Positions 54,343 through 62,912 of a stretch of DNA of 64,000 nt are shown here, in pieces (the stretch's first letter is position 1; each line of letters opens with the position of its first letter). The notes below the pieces were generated by a model. That model did not search any database, was not told the origin of the DNA, and saw only the letters and a program-made list of their open reading frames with translations. This DNA is from JAFAGO01 sp031987605 (lineage in GTDB: Bacteria; Bacteroidota; Bacteroidia; Flavobacteriales; Weeksellaceae): the NCBI GenBank assembly GCA_031987605.1, contig DALZZF010000006.1:123423-187422 (forward strand), in the 5' to 3' direction. The translations under genes were made by a program, and so were the position numbers.

Positions 54343-55323
54343 TTATTTACAGAAATTCATTAGATAATTTCTTACTTTAAAGTTTGTTTTATCTCCAACT
54401 TTCATAAAAGATTCACAAGCTTTTGAATTATTTCCAGTTGCTAAATATGAAATGCCTAGATTAATAAATGCTTGGTCTAATTTATATCCAAACCTGTCTT
54501 TTGTTATTGGATTTATATTTAATGAAAGTAATTTTTCGTAATTAATGATTGCAGATTTGAAATCATTTTTTTCATAAAAAGAATCACCTTTTTGAATGAA
54601 ATTATATATTTGTTTTTCCTCTTTATTTGTTAAACTAGCGAACAATTTAAAGAAATTAAAAGTCTGCGTTACAAGCAAATCTTTTCCATAATTATTTTTG
54701 ATAAATTTTTCAGATTTTAAAAGTGCTTTTTTATATTCTGAATCAAAAGTTTTTGAAATTCCATCAACGATTTGAAGATCTGTAATTTTGTTTTCTTTAG
54801 TAAGAATAAATCTCGCTTTAAAAAAATTATTTGTTGCGGAAGTTGAAGAATAGCTTGAGATGTTATCTCTAATAAAATCTTCAAAATTTTCAGTATAATT
54901 AAATTCCGGTTTAATTACCGAATTAGATTCAAATACTCTTTTATCATTATAAGTAATTTCTTTGGGTTCGAATTCAGGATATTTTTCCAAATAGTCACTA
55001 GTTTTTAAAAAAGAATACGTTTTGTCATCTCCATTTTCGTTGATAATGAGATATTTGTTTTCCAATTTGTAATTCAACTTTCTAAAATTTGTAGAAATTG
55101 TTGAATTGTCAATAGAAGTTTTAAATTTTTGATTGTTTATTTCAAGATTGTTTCCCCTAAAATTGTATTCCGTAAAATTAGAATATAAAGGATGATTTAC
55201 TTCAAGCAGATTTCCATTTTGATAATAGATTTTATCAAGAATCCAGTTTCCCTGTAATTTTTCTTGTTGGGATTTTAAAAATGTAAAGGATAAAAGAATT
55301 AAAATTACTAAAATTCGTTTCAT
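54343..55323 (-). CDS. Secreted protein with C-terminal TPR-like repeats
   Basis: 326 residues. Signal peptide ends near TFLKSQQ (residue 19). A lipocalin-like N-terminal part (LQGNWILDKIYYQNGNLLEV) is followed by a middle region with TonB-C-like features (ARFILTKENKITDLQIVDG, YKKALLKSEKF) and two TPR-like helices pairs near the end (FYEKNDFKSAIINYEKLLSL, NLGISYLATGNNSKACESFM). Function unknown. It directly follows box GTTAGCCGCAG, so its stop lies six bases from the repeat. Confidence 0.65.
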   Translation of the reverse strand: MKRILVILILLSFTFLKSQQEKLQGNWILDKIYYQNGNLLEVNHPLYSNFTEYNFRGNNLEINNQKFKTSIDNSTISTNFRKLNYKLENKYLIINENGDDKTYSFLKTSDYLEKYPEFEPKEITYNDKRVFESNSVIKPEFNYTENFEDFIRDNISSYSSTSATNNFFKARFILTKENKITDLQIVDGISKTFDSEYKKALLKSEKFIKNNYGKDLLVTQTFNFFKLFASLTNKEEKQIYNFIQKGDSFYEKNDFKSAIINYEKLLSLNINPITKDRFGYKLDQAFINLGISYLATGNNSKACESFMKVGDKTNFKVRNYLMNFCK

Positions 55324-55341
55324 AACGCGCTTTTGGAAGGC

Positions 55342-56524
55342 GGTTTCAAAGATCTAACGCAACGGTTAGATTTTATAAAGGTAGTTATATTTTTGATTGA
55401 TTGAATAAAATATGGATAACTTTTTTAGCCTTTTAGAGCAAAAAGTTACTTTTGTCGACAATAGCGGAATTTTTCATTGTAAATGATTTAAAATGAATTG
55501 GTTAAATACATCTTTTCGGGTTTGATAATCCAAAACCTTTCGAGGACTTTCATTGAGTTCATTTTGTACCTGTTTAATTTTTTTGTTGGTGATTTCATTA
55601 AAGTCCGTTCCTTTCGGAAAGTAATCTCTGACAAGTCCGTTGCTGTTTTCATTTGTAGGTCTTTCCCAAGGAGAATATGGATGTGTAAAATACACCTGTA
55701 TTTTAGTGTTTTTGGTAAATAGTTTGTATTCAGACATCTCGGTTCCATTATCGTAAGTGAGGGTTTTTCTCATGGTTTTGGGAATCTTCAAAAGTTCTTT
55801 TTCAAAAGCCTTTCTGACATTAGAAGCGAGTTTGTTTTTAAGAGGTACTAAGATGATGGTTCTAGTGGTTCTTTCCACGAGTGTTCCGAGGCAAGATTTG
55901 TGATCTTTGCCGATGATTAAATCTCCTTCCCAATGTCCCGGAATTTCTCTTCCAAGCACTTCCAAAGAGAAACTCTGTCTTTTATTTTGGGTTCTAAAAA
56001 CGCTTTTGTTTTGAAATTTCCTCGTCGTTTTCTTTCTTATCTGAGCTGGGCGATGAGTTCTTTTTTAAGTTCACTTTTACAGTGAATATAGATGTACAGA
56101 TAAATCGTTTCGTGAGATACATTCATGTTTTTTTGGTTAGGGTAAAGTTTTTTCAAATTAATAGCAATTTGGTCAGGAGACCACCGTAGTGCGAGCTTTT
56201 CGTGCACAAAGTTTTGCAATTCGGCATTGAGGTTGATTTTGTCTTTTCCGGACTTCCTGTTTATTGATCTGCAAAATGCTTTTCTTTGCGCTTCTACGGC
56301 TCTGTACGAATGGTGTGCATAACGGTTGGTTTTGAGTTCTCGAGAGATGGTGGATTTGCTTCTGTTTAATTTTTCAGCGATTTTTGAAATGGAATACTTC
56401 AAAATCTTAAATTCTTCAATTTTAACACTCTAGTTAAGTGATAATCTGTGGTATTTTTTCATAACAACAAACGTAATTAAATTAGTTAATTTCTTTAACA
56501 TTTGTTGCGTTAGATTCTTGAACC
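55342..56524 (-). mobile_element. IS30-family insertion sequence (degenerate)
   Basis: About 1.18 kb bounded by inverted repeats ending in ATCTAACGCAAC (55352-55363) and GTTGCGTTAGAT (56504-56515). The similarity extends outward with small gaps (GGTT(T)CAA...). It carries the two transposase pieces in different frames. It is inserted inside a cassette, between the TPR gene and the next attC-like repeat. Confidence 0.8.
55474..56402 (-). pseudogene. IS30-family transposase, frameshifted
   Basis: The N-terminal piece (56037-56402, 121 residues) has the helix-turn-helix KYSISKIAEKLNRSKSTISRE and ends LIAQLR then TAA. The C-terminal piece (55474-55965) is in another frame and keeps the catalytic D-D-E: GHWEGDLI, TYDNGTEM and PTNENSNGLVRDYFP. 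The second frame is open upstream of 55965 and meets the end of the first (RKKTTRKF...), so a one-base change near 56037 explains the split. Programmed slippage is possible, but no slippery heptamer stands out. Confidence 0.85.
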
Positions 56525-56536
56525 GGCGAAATAATT

Positions 56537-56736
56537 GCCGATAACGGAAAAAATTTTGGCGATGGCGGGCAAAAATGAACGAAAAGTTCAATTTTGACCA
56601 AACGTAGCCGATATTTTTTTCGTGGAATAAACTTACAAAAAACTATGGAACGAAAAAATAGCGGCGGCTAAATATTATAAATAGTTCAACTCTGATTTAA
56701 ACCCCGCATTTTGCCAATACTATGCTATGTTAGCTG
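56537..56736 (-). repeat. attC-like repeat 6 (intact)
   Basis: Left box GCCGATAACGG and inner arm TTTTGGCGATGGCGGG; right arm CCCCGCATTTTGCCAATAC and box GTTAGCTGTAG. It holds a second nested pair (TGAAC-GAAA-AGTTCA). Confidence 0.8.
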
Positions 56737-56745
56737 TAGTACTTT

Positions 56746-57570
56746 TTAATTTACTATTATATTTCCGTTTGAATCATAATTAAAAGTCCAAGCCATTTCA
56801 GAAGCAGAAGTCAAAACATTATCATTAAATTTCATTTCTGAATATTTTCGGAAATTATTTTTCGAAATTGATGTATAAAAATATTCGTCTAATAAATAAA
56901 ATCTTTTTGTGGGATTTAATGAATTGTCATAGTTTTCAAAAATTCGCACAATCTTTTCACCTTTATTTATTCCATTTCTCTGTTCAAAATATTCAGTCTT
57001 TGATAAATTACCATTTGAATCATAATAAAATTTCTCAGAGTATGTCAAAATATAGTCATTTGGATCTTCTGGGAAATAGGGCATATTTGGTAAAGTTGTT
57101 TTAATTTCAACTAATTTATTGTTTGAGTATTCATAAAATTGTTTTTTATACCAATAATTATTATTAACATTTGGAATTTCTTTTATTGTTACTTGATTTG
57201 AACTATTTAAAGTATAATATTTTGTATTTTTAGGAACATTAAAGTCTGAAGATGAAGAAAAACTTTCTACCTTTACTTTATTATTGTCATAATTTAGAGA
57301 AGTATAAAGATTTCTTGTAAAAAAACCATCAAAACCAGTTGAACCCGATAATTCTAAAAATCCACCAGTCTTTTTAATTAGTCGTTTTTGATTATCATAA
57401 TCAAAACTAAAAAATAATTCAGTTTCATTAGACGTAGAATTTGGGTTGTATACATTTAGAGTTATTTTTGAAATTAATAGTTCTTCCATGTTGTCATTTT
57501 GCGGTTCATCATCTCGGGAACAGGAAAATAGGAAAATTCCTAAAAATATAAATGTGATTATTTGCTTCAT
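56746..57570 (-). CDS. Hypothetical lipoprotein with YD-like repeats
   Basis: 274 residues. Lipobox in IFLFSCSRDDE (Cys near residue 17). The rest has short repeats such as FSFDYDNQKRLIKKTGG, YYDSNGNLSKTEYFEQ and FNYDSNGNIIVN, similar to RHS/YD-like or DUF4595-type strands of Bacteroidota lipoproteins. An open frame extends 49 codons upstream, but that part runs through the adjoining attC-like repeat. The ATG at 57570 gives the signal peptide. Confidence 0.75.
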   Translation of the reverse strand: MKQIITFIFLGIFLFSCSRDDEPQNDNMEELLISKITLNVYNPNSTSNETELFFSFDYDNQKRLIKKTGGFLELSGSTGFDGFFTRNLYTSLNYDNNKVKVESFSSSSDFNVPKNTKYYTLNSSNQVTIKEIPNVNNNYWYKKQFYEYSNNKLVEIKTTLPNMPYFPEDPNDYILTYSEKFYYDSNGNLSKTEYFEQRNGINKGEKIVRIFENYDNSLNPTKRFYLLDEYFYTSISKNNFRKYSEMKFNDNVLTSASEMAWTFNYDSNGNIIVN

Positions 57571-57583
57571 TTTTTTAGTATTA

Positions 57584-57780
57584 CAGCTAACAGAAAAAGT
57601 ATTGCTGAAGTGCGGGCTAAATTGAACGAAAAGTTCAATTTCAACCAAACGGAGCCGATGCTTTTTCAATGGAACTAAATTACAAAAAAATGTGGAATTG
57701 AAAAGCAACGGCGGCAAAATATAACAAATATTTCAACTTGCAATTAACCCCGCATTTTGCCAATACAATGTTATCTGCAG
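57584..57780 (-). repeat. attC-like repeat 7 (intact)
   Basis: Left box CAGCTAACAG, inner arm GTATTGCTGAAGTGCGGG, nested hairpin TGAAC-GAAA-AGTTCA, then right arm CCCCGCATTTTGCCAATAC and box GTTATCTGCAG. Confidence 0.85.
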
Positions 57781-57796
57781 CCAGAATTGCAGTCTG

Positions 57797-58096
57797 TTAT
57801 TCATTAATATGCGATTCAATATCCATTTGTTGATGTAGAATTCTGATAATTTCTACTTTTTCCTCTTTCAGATTTATTTTGTAAAAGATGAAATGCGATT
57901 TTACTCTAGAACGAAAATATCCTTTTCTCACATCGTTATAATCTTTTCCAGATTTTGGATTTGTTGAGATGTATTCAATTTCGTCCATTATTAAATCATA
58001 ATAATAATCAGCTTGTTCAATCGACCATTCTTCGAAAGTGTAAAGCCAGATATTCTCTAAATCAATTTCTGCTTGCTTACTTAATTTGTAAATCAT
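57797..58096 (-). CDS. ParE/RelE-type toxin
   Basis: 99 residues of the ParE/RelE fold: YKLSKQAEIDLENIWLYTFEEWSIEQADYYYDLI at the N-terminus, NPKSGKDYNDVRKGYFRSRV and SHFIFYKI, with a final EIIRILHQQMD. It is the second gene of a toxin-antitoxin pair (start overlaps the antitoxin stop by one base). ParE toxins poison gyrase, RelE toxins cut mRNA; the sequence looks closer to ParE. Confidence 0.9.
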   Translation of the reverse strand: MIYKLSKQAEIDLENIWLYTFEEWSIEQADYYYDLIMDEIEYISTNPKSGKDYNDVRKGYFRSRVKSHFIFYKINLKEEKVEIIRILHQQMDIESHINE

Positions 58097-58344
58097 TATT
58101 CAGCAGAATATTTTTGATGTAATTTTTGTTTGAAAGATTCTCGATTAAAATTTGTTGAGAAACCTGATTTTTCACCTTTTTTAAGTTCTTTTATTAGTTC
58201 AGTTTTTTTAGTTTCTTCGTGTTCAAACATTCTTAATGCTGCTCTTACAACTTCGCTTGCGGAAGAATATTTTCCATTTTTTATTTGTGAATTGATAAAA
58301 TTGTCGAAATAATCGCCCAATAAAATCGAAGTATTTTTAGCCAT
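58096..58344 (-). CDS. ParD-type antitoxin
   Basis: 82 residues. An N-terminal ribbon-helix-helix (NTSILLGDYFDNFINSQIKNGKYSSASEVVRAALRMFE) and a charged C-terminal tail that would bind the toxin. First gene of the pair, as usual for ParD-ParE. Confidence 0.92.
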   Translation of the reverse strand: MAKNTSILLGDYFDNFINSQIKNGKYSSASEVVRAALRMFEHEETKKTELIKELKKGEKSGFSTNFNRESFKQKLHQKYSAE

Positions 58345-58432
58345 AATTTTTCAATTTAATTTCTAAGATCAAATATACCAAGTTTTGGTATTTAATCCAA
58401 ATTATTTTTGCGCAAAATTGTCAAATCTGGTT

Positions 58433-58631
58433 GCAGCTAACGGAAAAAGTATTGGCGAAGTGCGGGCGAAAATGAACTGAAAGTTCAGTTTCAACCAAAC
58501 GAAGCAAATGCTTTTTCAATGCAATGAAATTACAAAAAGAAAACGAAATTGAAAAGCAGTTGCGACAAAATATTACAAAAAGTTCAACTTGGATTTAAAC
58601 CCCGCATTTTGCCAATACTATGTTAGGCGAC
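58433..58631 (-). repeat. attC-like repeat 8 (intact, reference copy)
   Basis: Left box GCAGCTAACGG; inner arm GTATTGGCGAAGTGCGGGC; nested TGAAC-TGAA-AGTTCA; next arms GCTTTTTCAAT with ATTGAAAAGC; right arm CCCCGCATTTTGCCAATAC; box GTTAGGCGAC. Folding either strand gives one long stem with several bulges. Confidence 0.9.
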
Positions 58632-58636
58632 GTTTT

Positions 58637-58921
58637 TTATGCAGTTTGAGGATTGATGTGTATTTGTCCACCAACAGCTTTCAAAACTTTCATTATCGTT
58701 CCAAATTGTGGTTTTGCTCCATCAGATAATGCTTTGTATAAACTTGGTCTGCTTAATCCAGTTTCTTCTGCGATTTTAGTCATTCCAATTGCTTTTGCAA
58801 TATTTCCGATTGCAGTTATTATTTGTGAATCATTTCCTTCTTCTAAAACTTCATTAAGATATTCAGCAATCATTTCTTTGCTGTCTAAATAATCTGCTAT
58901 ATCAAATTTTGTACTTTCCAT
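58637..58921 (-). CDS. HigA-like antitoxin (addiction-module antidote family)
   Basis: 94 residues with the family's DIADYLDSKEMIAEYLNEVLEEG start and an HTH, GMTKIAEETGLSRPSLYKAL, followed by PQFGTIMKVLKAVG. Second gene of the pair, starting two bases after the toxin ends. Confidence 0.92.
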   Translation of the reverse strand: MESTKFDIADYLDSKEMIAEYLNEVLEEGNDSQIITAIGNIAKAIGMTKIAEETGLSRPSLYKALSDGAKPQFGTIMKVLKAVGGQIHINPQTA

Positions 58922-58922
58922 T

Positions 58923-59225
58923 TTACTTATTTTTCAAATTGTTCCCAATTTCTTTTGCCTTTTCAATGTCTTTTTGTTGTGTCGATTTATCTCCACCAAT
59001 CAATAAGACAATTATTTTTCCATCTTTTTCTTTGAAATAAACTCTATAACCTTTTGCATAATTAATTTTCAGTTCGCTTATTCCATCTCCAACAGGTTTC
59101 CATTCTCCAAAATGTTCTTCAGTTTCTAATTTCTGGATTCGGAACAAAATTTTTGCTTTGGCTCTCAAATCCTTTAATTTCTTTAACCATTTATCAAATT
59201 CGGTCGTTTTTTCTATAAAGTACAT
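58923..59225 (-). CDS. HigB / phage Gp49-like RelE-superfamily toxin
   Basis: 100 residues: the family's EFDKWLKKLKDLRAKAKILFRI helix, GEWKPVGDGISELKINYAKGYRVYF and VLLIGGDKSTQQKDIEKAKEI. Toxin first, antitoxin second, the HigB-HigA order. RelE-fold mRNA interferase by family. Confidence 0.92.
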   Translation of the reverse strand: MYFIEKTTEFDKWLKKLKDLRAKAKILFRIQKLETEEHFGEWKPVGDGISELKINYAKGYRVYFKEKDGKIIVLLIGGDKSTQQKDIEKAKEIGNNLKNK

Positions 59226-59313
59226 TTCTTAATTATGTATTCATTCGGATACAAATATAATACAAAAAATTAAAAAATTTGAAATTATTTTTAGAGTTGA
59301 GTTTGGGTAAAAT

Positions 59314-59511
59314 GTCGCCTAACGATCCGGGGCTTGGCGAAGGAGCGGAATTAGAAGTACAAACTTTCAATTTACCACGAATGTAAGCAAAGCCATTTTT
59401 CAATTCGCTAAATTAAATAAAAAAGCGAACAAAAATGGCTTTGCGACTTAGAAGTACAAACGTTCAATTTACCGAGAAACCCGCTCTTTCGCCAAACCCT
59501 TATTAGTGGCT
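59314..59511 (-). repeat. attC-like repeat 9 (variant type)
   Basis: Left box GTCGCCTAACG, inner arm CTTGGCGAAGGAGCGG; right arm CCCGCTCTTTCGCCAA and end box TTAGTGGCTG. The interior differs from the others and has its own pairs: AGAAGTACAAAC(T/G)TTCAAT direct copies (about 59353 and 59450) and AAGCCATTTTT paired with AAAAATGGCTT. Confidence 0.8.
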
Positions 59512-59685
59512 GTGGCTTTTTGTCGTCCGTTGTCTGTCGGGTTGTGCGTTGGCTGAAAAAATAAAAAAGAGGGGAGAGGAAATTTTTTATCGGGTTGGAA
59601 AGGCAAGCTCTTTACGCATTTTTGTTGGCTTTGTGCGGTTGCCAAAATGCGCAATGTGCTTGCCTGTGTGTTGGATTGTCTGTCT
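59512..59685. other. Left flank of the large cassette
   Basis: GC-richer than its neighbours, with repeated TTGTGCGTTGG/TGTGCTTG/TTGGATTGTC words. Similar words (TTGTGCGTTGG, GTGTTGGGTGGTTGTCTG) fill the other flank at 62715-62912. No gene seen. Confidence 0.4.
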
Positions 59686-60150
59686 TTATTCCACTTCAAA
59701 AGTTACGGTTAAATTTACCGAACCTAATGCGGTTGCTAAACCTGTTACATCATCTACCGCACCTAATTTTGTGTAGCTGTACGAGGTTGAAAAGGTTTTG
59801 TAGAATAGCACCAAAGTTTTTGAGCCGTATAACATCAAATCGCCATTTTTTATAGTTTGCGGATTGGACGAGTTTGTCGGCAGACTGTTGGGTAAATCGT
59901 AATATTTTTCGTTGTTGTTCAGTTCAATCATATTGATTGTCATAGGCAACATTTCCTTAAATGCCTTTGCCGAATTGTTGTCCAAAAGCGTAGCCGTAAA
60001 GGTTTTTGAGCCGACTGTTATTTTGATTTTTCCGTTAGTCATTGGTGTATTGTTTTCTGTGTTGGGTGTGTCATTTTCCTTGTTACAAGATGATGCACTA
60101 CTCATAAATATTGGCATAAAAGCCAAAATCATTAAAAACGAATGTTTCAT
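59686..60150 (-). CDS. Cyclophilin-like-fold lipoprotein
   Basis: 154 residues. Signal peptide with a likely lipobox (SSASSCNKEN, Cys near residue 22). The rest (TNGKIKITVGSKTFTATLLDNNSAKAFKEMLP and YYDLPNSLP, GDLMLYGSKTLVLFY, SYSYTKLGAVDD) matches the cyclophilin-like-fold family (PF18050) that often accompanies AraC/hydrolase/acetyltransferase groups in Bacteroidota. No isomerase activity is established. Confidence 0.75.
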   Translation of the reverse strand: MKHSFLMILAFMPIFMSSASSCNKENDTPNTENNTPMTNGKIKITVGSKTFTATLLDNNSAKAFKEMLPMTINMIELNNNEKYYDLPNSLPTNSSNPQTIKNGDLMLYGSKTLVLFYKTFSTSYSYTKLGAVDDVTGLATALGSVNLTVTFEVE

Positions 60151-60160
60151 AATCTTGCTA

Positions 60161-61198
60161 TTATTTTAAATGCTCTTTAAAAAATGTTTCCAATTTGTCG
60201 AATGGGATTTTATCTAATTTATCGTACAAATCCACGTGGACAGCATTTGGGATTATCATTAACTCTTTTGGTTCGGAAGCATTTTTATAAATGTCTTCGC
60301 TAAAATAACGTGAGTGTGCATTTTCCCCTGCGATTAAAAGCATTGGTCTTGGCGAAATCTCTTTGAGATAGCTCAAAATAGGCATATTCATAAATGCTAT
60401 TGGAGTTGTAATTGTCCACGCATTTCCCGAATTTACCGAACGCTCGTGATAGCCTCTTGGTGTCATATAATAATCGTGGTACTCGATTTGAAATTGTGCT
60501 TCTCCACCAATTAATTTATTGTAGGCAGGCTGATAGGTAGGTGTGCCGTTTTCTGCGTCTTTCCAACGCTGTTCGCCTAATTGTTTTAATGTTTTGGTAC
60601 GGTCTTCCAATGTTACTACATCATTATAGCCTTTCGACATTACTCTTGTCATATCGTACATACTTGTAGTGGCAACGGCTTTCACTCGTTTATCAACGGC
60701 AGTTGCGTTTAAGGCAAAACCTCCCTAACCACAAATCCCGATAATACCGATTTTGTTTCGGTCAATGTTTTTCTGAATACCGAGAAAATCAACAGCGGCA
60801 CTAAAATCTTCTGTACTGATGTCGGGTGATGCTACATTACGAGGTTCACCACTACTTTCGCCTGTGTAAGACGGGTCAAATGCCAAAGCGATAAAACCAC
60901 GTTCTGCCATTTGATTGGCATATAATCCTGATGATTGCTCTTTTACCGCTCCGAAAGGACCACTAATTGCCAATGCTGGTAAATTGTTTTTTGCATTTTT
61001 TGGTGTGTACAAGTCACCTGTAAGTGTTATTCCATAACGGTTTTTAAAGGTTACTTTTTGGCGAGTTACATTGTCGTTCAACTCGAATGTATAATGGTCT
61101 TTAGTATTCATTTTGTTAGAATTTTTTTTTGTGGTTTGTGCAAATAATTGCCCTATAAACATAAAGCTCAGGATTACTATAACTGTTGTTTTTTTCAT
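60161..61198 (-). pseudogene. Secreted alpha/beta hydrolase interrupted by an in-frame TAG
   Basis: The gene is one reading frame of about 345 codons broken only by TAG at 60725-60727. N-terminal part: signal peptide (ends GQLFAQ), GITLTGDLYTPKNAKNNLPA, AISGPFGAVKEQ, LAFDPSYTGESSG. The stop falls in IGICG*GGFALNATAVDKRV, where relatives have Trp (TGG), so a single G-to-A change explains it. The second part keeps ISPRPMLLIAGENAHSRYF and IPNAVHVDLYD. The nucleophile in this family is the Cys of GICG, just before the stop. Start 61198 is set by the signal peptide. Confidence 0.85.
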
Positions 61199-61208
61199 TT
61201 GTTTTCGT

Positions 61209-61769
61209 TTAAATTGTTTTAATAACTTTCGCAGGAATACCACCTACAATCGTATTATCGGGAACATCTTTTGAAACCACCGCACCCGAAGCTACAACCG
61301 CATTTTCGCCAATTGTTACCCCTTGCAAAATGGTTGCTCCTGCACCAATCCAAGCATTTTTTTTGATATGGATAGGTTTCGGAATGAGTGCGTGTCTGTT
61401 TTCGGGTTCTATCGGGTGTCCCTCGGTTAGTAAATTAACCTTCGGAGCAATAAGAACACCGTCTTCAATTGTAATACCGCCCAAATCCAAAAACACGCAA
61501 TCAAAATTGATGAATACGTTTTTCCCGATTTTGGTGTGCTTTCCGTAGTTGATATACAAAGGCGTGAAAACGGCAACGCTTTCGTCAATTTCCGTAGTTG
61601 TGATTTGGCTCAATAAATTTCTGATTTCGCTCGGCTCTGTTGCGTTGTTCATCTGTACAAGCAACTTTTTTGTGTTGTACGATGCTTCACGCATTTTGTA
61701 CGCTTCGAGGTCTTTTGGCAAAATGGTTTCGCCTTTTCTCAATCGTTCAAAAATATCTGTTGTTTGCAT
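61209..61769 (-). CDS. Sugar O-acetyltransferase (maltose acetyltransferase-like)
   Basis: 186 residues, left-handed beta-helix family. N-terminal Mac domain (ERLRKGETILPKDLEAYKMREASYNTKKLL), then hexapeptide repeats: GKHTKIGKNVFINFDCVFLD, GVLIAPKVNLLTEGHPI, the His-containing PKPIHIKKNAWIGAGATILQGVTIGENAVVASGAVV. Acceptor sugar unknown. Cassette cargo, upstream of the broken hydrolase. Confidence 0.9.
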   Translation of the reverse strand: MQTTDIFERLRKGETILPKDLEAYKMREASYNTKKLLVQMNNATEPSEIRNLLSQITTTEIDESVAVFTPLYINYGKHTKIGKNVFINFDCVFLDLGGITIEDGVLIAPKVNLLTEGHPIEPENRHALIPKPIHIKKNAWIGAGATILQGVTIGENAVVASGAVVSKDVPDNTIVGGIPAKVIKTI

Positions 61770-61853
61770 TGTCTCATTCTTTGCAATACAAAGTTAGCGA
61801 TATTTAAAAAGTGTTTTATTACATTTATAACGCATATAATGTCAAATATTACC

Positions 61854-61861
61854 TATTTTTG
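61854..61861 (+). promoter_or_regulatory. -7 box in the divergent gap
   Basis: TATTTTTG, 27 bp before ATG 61888 of the AraC gene. Confidence 0.4.
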
Positions 61862-61881
61862 CCGAAAGTAGATTTATTTGA

Positions 61882-62703
61882 ATGAATATGTCCGAAAATC
61901 AAAAAGTTATATTGTATAAAACGGCTTCGAAAGCTCAATTTCCCGATGATTTTCAAATTCGGTATCACACACATATTTATTGCCAAAGCGGAAGTGTGAA
62001 ATTTGTTTTCAATGGTTTGAAATATCATTGCAAAAAAGGGGAATTTATTTTTTGGTTGGCAGGTTTGGAAGTTTCGGATTTGTGTTTTTTAGCAAATTTT
62101 AAAGCTACGCTCTTGTTTGTGGACAGCGATTTATTGACCAAGAATTTACCGAGTGCAACGGTAAGTATAGACAGCTATATCCATTCCAAAGAAAACCCGA
62201 TTTTGCACCCTGACAAAAAAGACAAAGAGAAGATTTTAAAGAATTTTCAGTTGTTGTTTGATAAATCGCAGGAAACCAACCACCGATTTTATGATGAAGC
62301 GTTGAAACTCCAAATGCAAATTTTTCTTTTGGAAATGTGGCATATTTTTGAAGATGAACTCGACAGAAAGAAACGAAGTTTGCAAAGTGGAACGCTCTAC
62401 GAACGTTTTTTGCAATTAGTCCAGGAAAATTGTATGAAAGAACGAGAAGTACGATTTTACAGCGAGAAGCTGAACATCACACCCAAATATCTCAATTATA
62501 TCTGCAAAGTCAATACCCGAATTACCGCTTCGGAATGGATACAACGCTATGTGAAAGAACGTTTGATACTTTTATTGCAAAACAAAAATTTGAATGTTTC
62601 CGAAATCGCCGACGAAATGGAATTTTCAAGTCGTTCGTTCTTTACCCGTTATGTGAAAAAATTATTGGGTGTAACTCCGAAAGAATATCGGGAACGGATG
62701 TGA
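61882..62703 (+). CDS. AraC-family regulator (only plus-strand gene of the array)
   Basis: 273 residues; ATG 61882 and ATG 61888 are both possible. N-terminal cupin-like domain (about 15-110), then a C-terminal HTH pair: EVRFYSEKLNITPKYLNYICK and LNVSEIADEMEFSSRSFFTRYVKKLLGVTPKEYRE. Divergent from the acetyltransferase/hydrolase/cyclophilin-like genes and probably their regulator. Its presence shows that this cassette is a self-regulated multi-gene unit. Confidence 0.88.
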   Translation: MNMSENQKVILYKTASKAQFPDDFQIRYHTHIYCQSGSVKFVFNGLKYHCKKGEFIFWLAGLEVSDLCFLANFKATLLFVDSDLLTKNLPSATVSIDSYIHSKENPILHPDKKDKEKILKNFQLLFDKSQETNHRFYDEALKLQMQIFLLEMWHIFEDELDRKKRSLQSGTLYERFLQLVQENCMKEREVRFYSEKLNITPKYLNYICKVNTRITASEWIQRYVKERLILLLQNKNLNVSEIADEMEFSSRSFFTRYVKKLLGVTPKEYRERM

Positions 62704-62912
62704 TAATTTATTACTCAACTTTGGAGAGCGTTGGCAAGAAATAGCTCTTTTGGTTTTTTGAAGCGTTGGCTTGTGTGTCGGCAAAAACCAAATGTGCCAT
62801 TTGTGCGTTGGCAAAAATTTCCTTGTGCGTTGGGCTTTTTTATTTTTTTCTGTGTTGGGTGGTTGTCTGATTAGGTGTCGAAGTGTCGGTTCGGGTGGGT
62901 CGTCCTGCCATT
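62704..62912. other. Right flank of the large cassette
   Basis: No gene seen. Words such as GCGTTGGC, TTGTGCGTTGG and GTGTTGGGTGGTTGTCTG echo the left flank at 59512-59685. GC-rich and G/T-skewed. Confidence 0.35.

Noticed and set aside
56746..57717. 323-residue form of the YD-like lipoprotein
   Set aside because: The first 49 codons run through attC-like repeat 7 and precede the signal peptide; the ATG at 57570 is the natural start.
59469..59855. Overlapping frames of 75-86 residues around the large cassette's left flank
   Set aside because: They overlap the repeat or the cyclophilin-like gene in other frames and lack any family features.
60725..60727. TAG as a recoded (readthrough) codon
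   Set aside because: No evidence of pyrrolysine or suppressor use; a simple Trp-to-stop change is enough.
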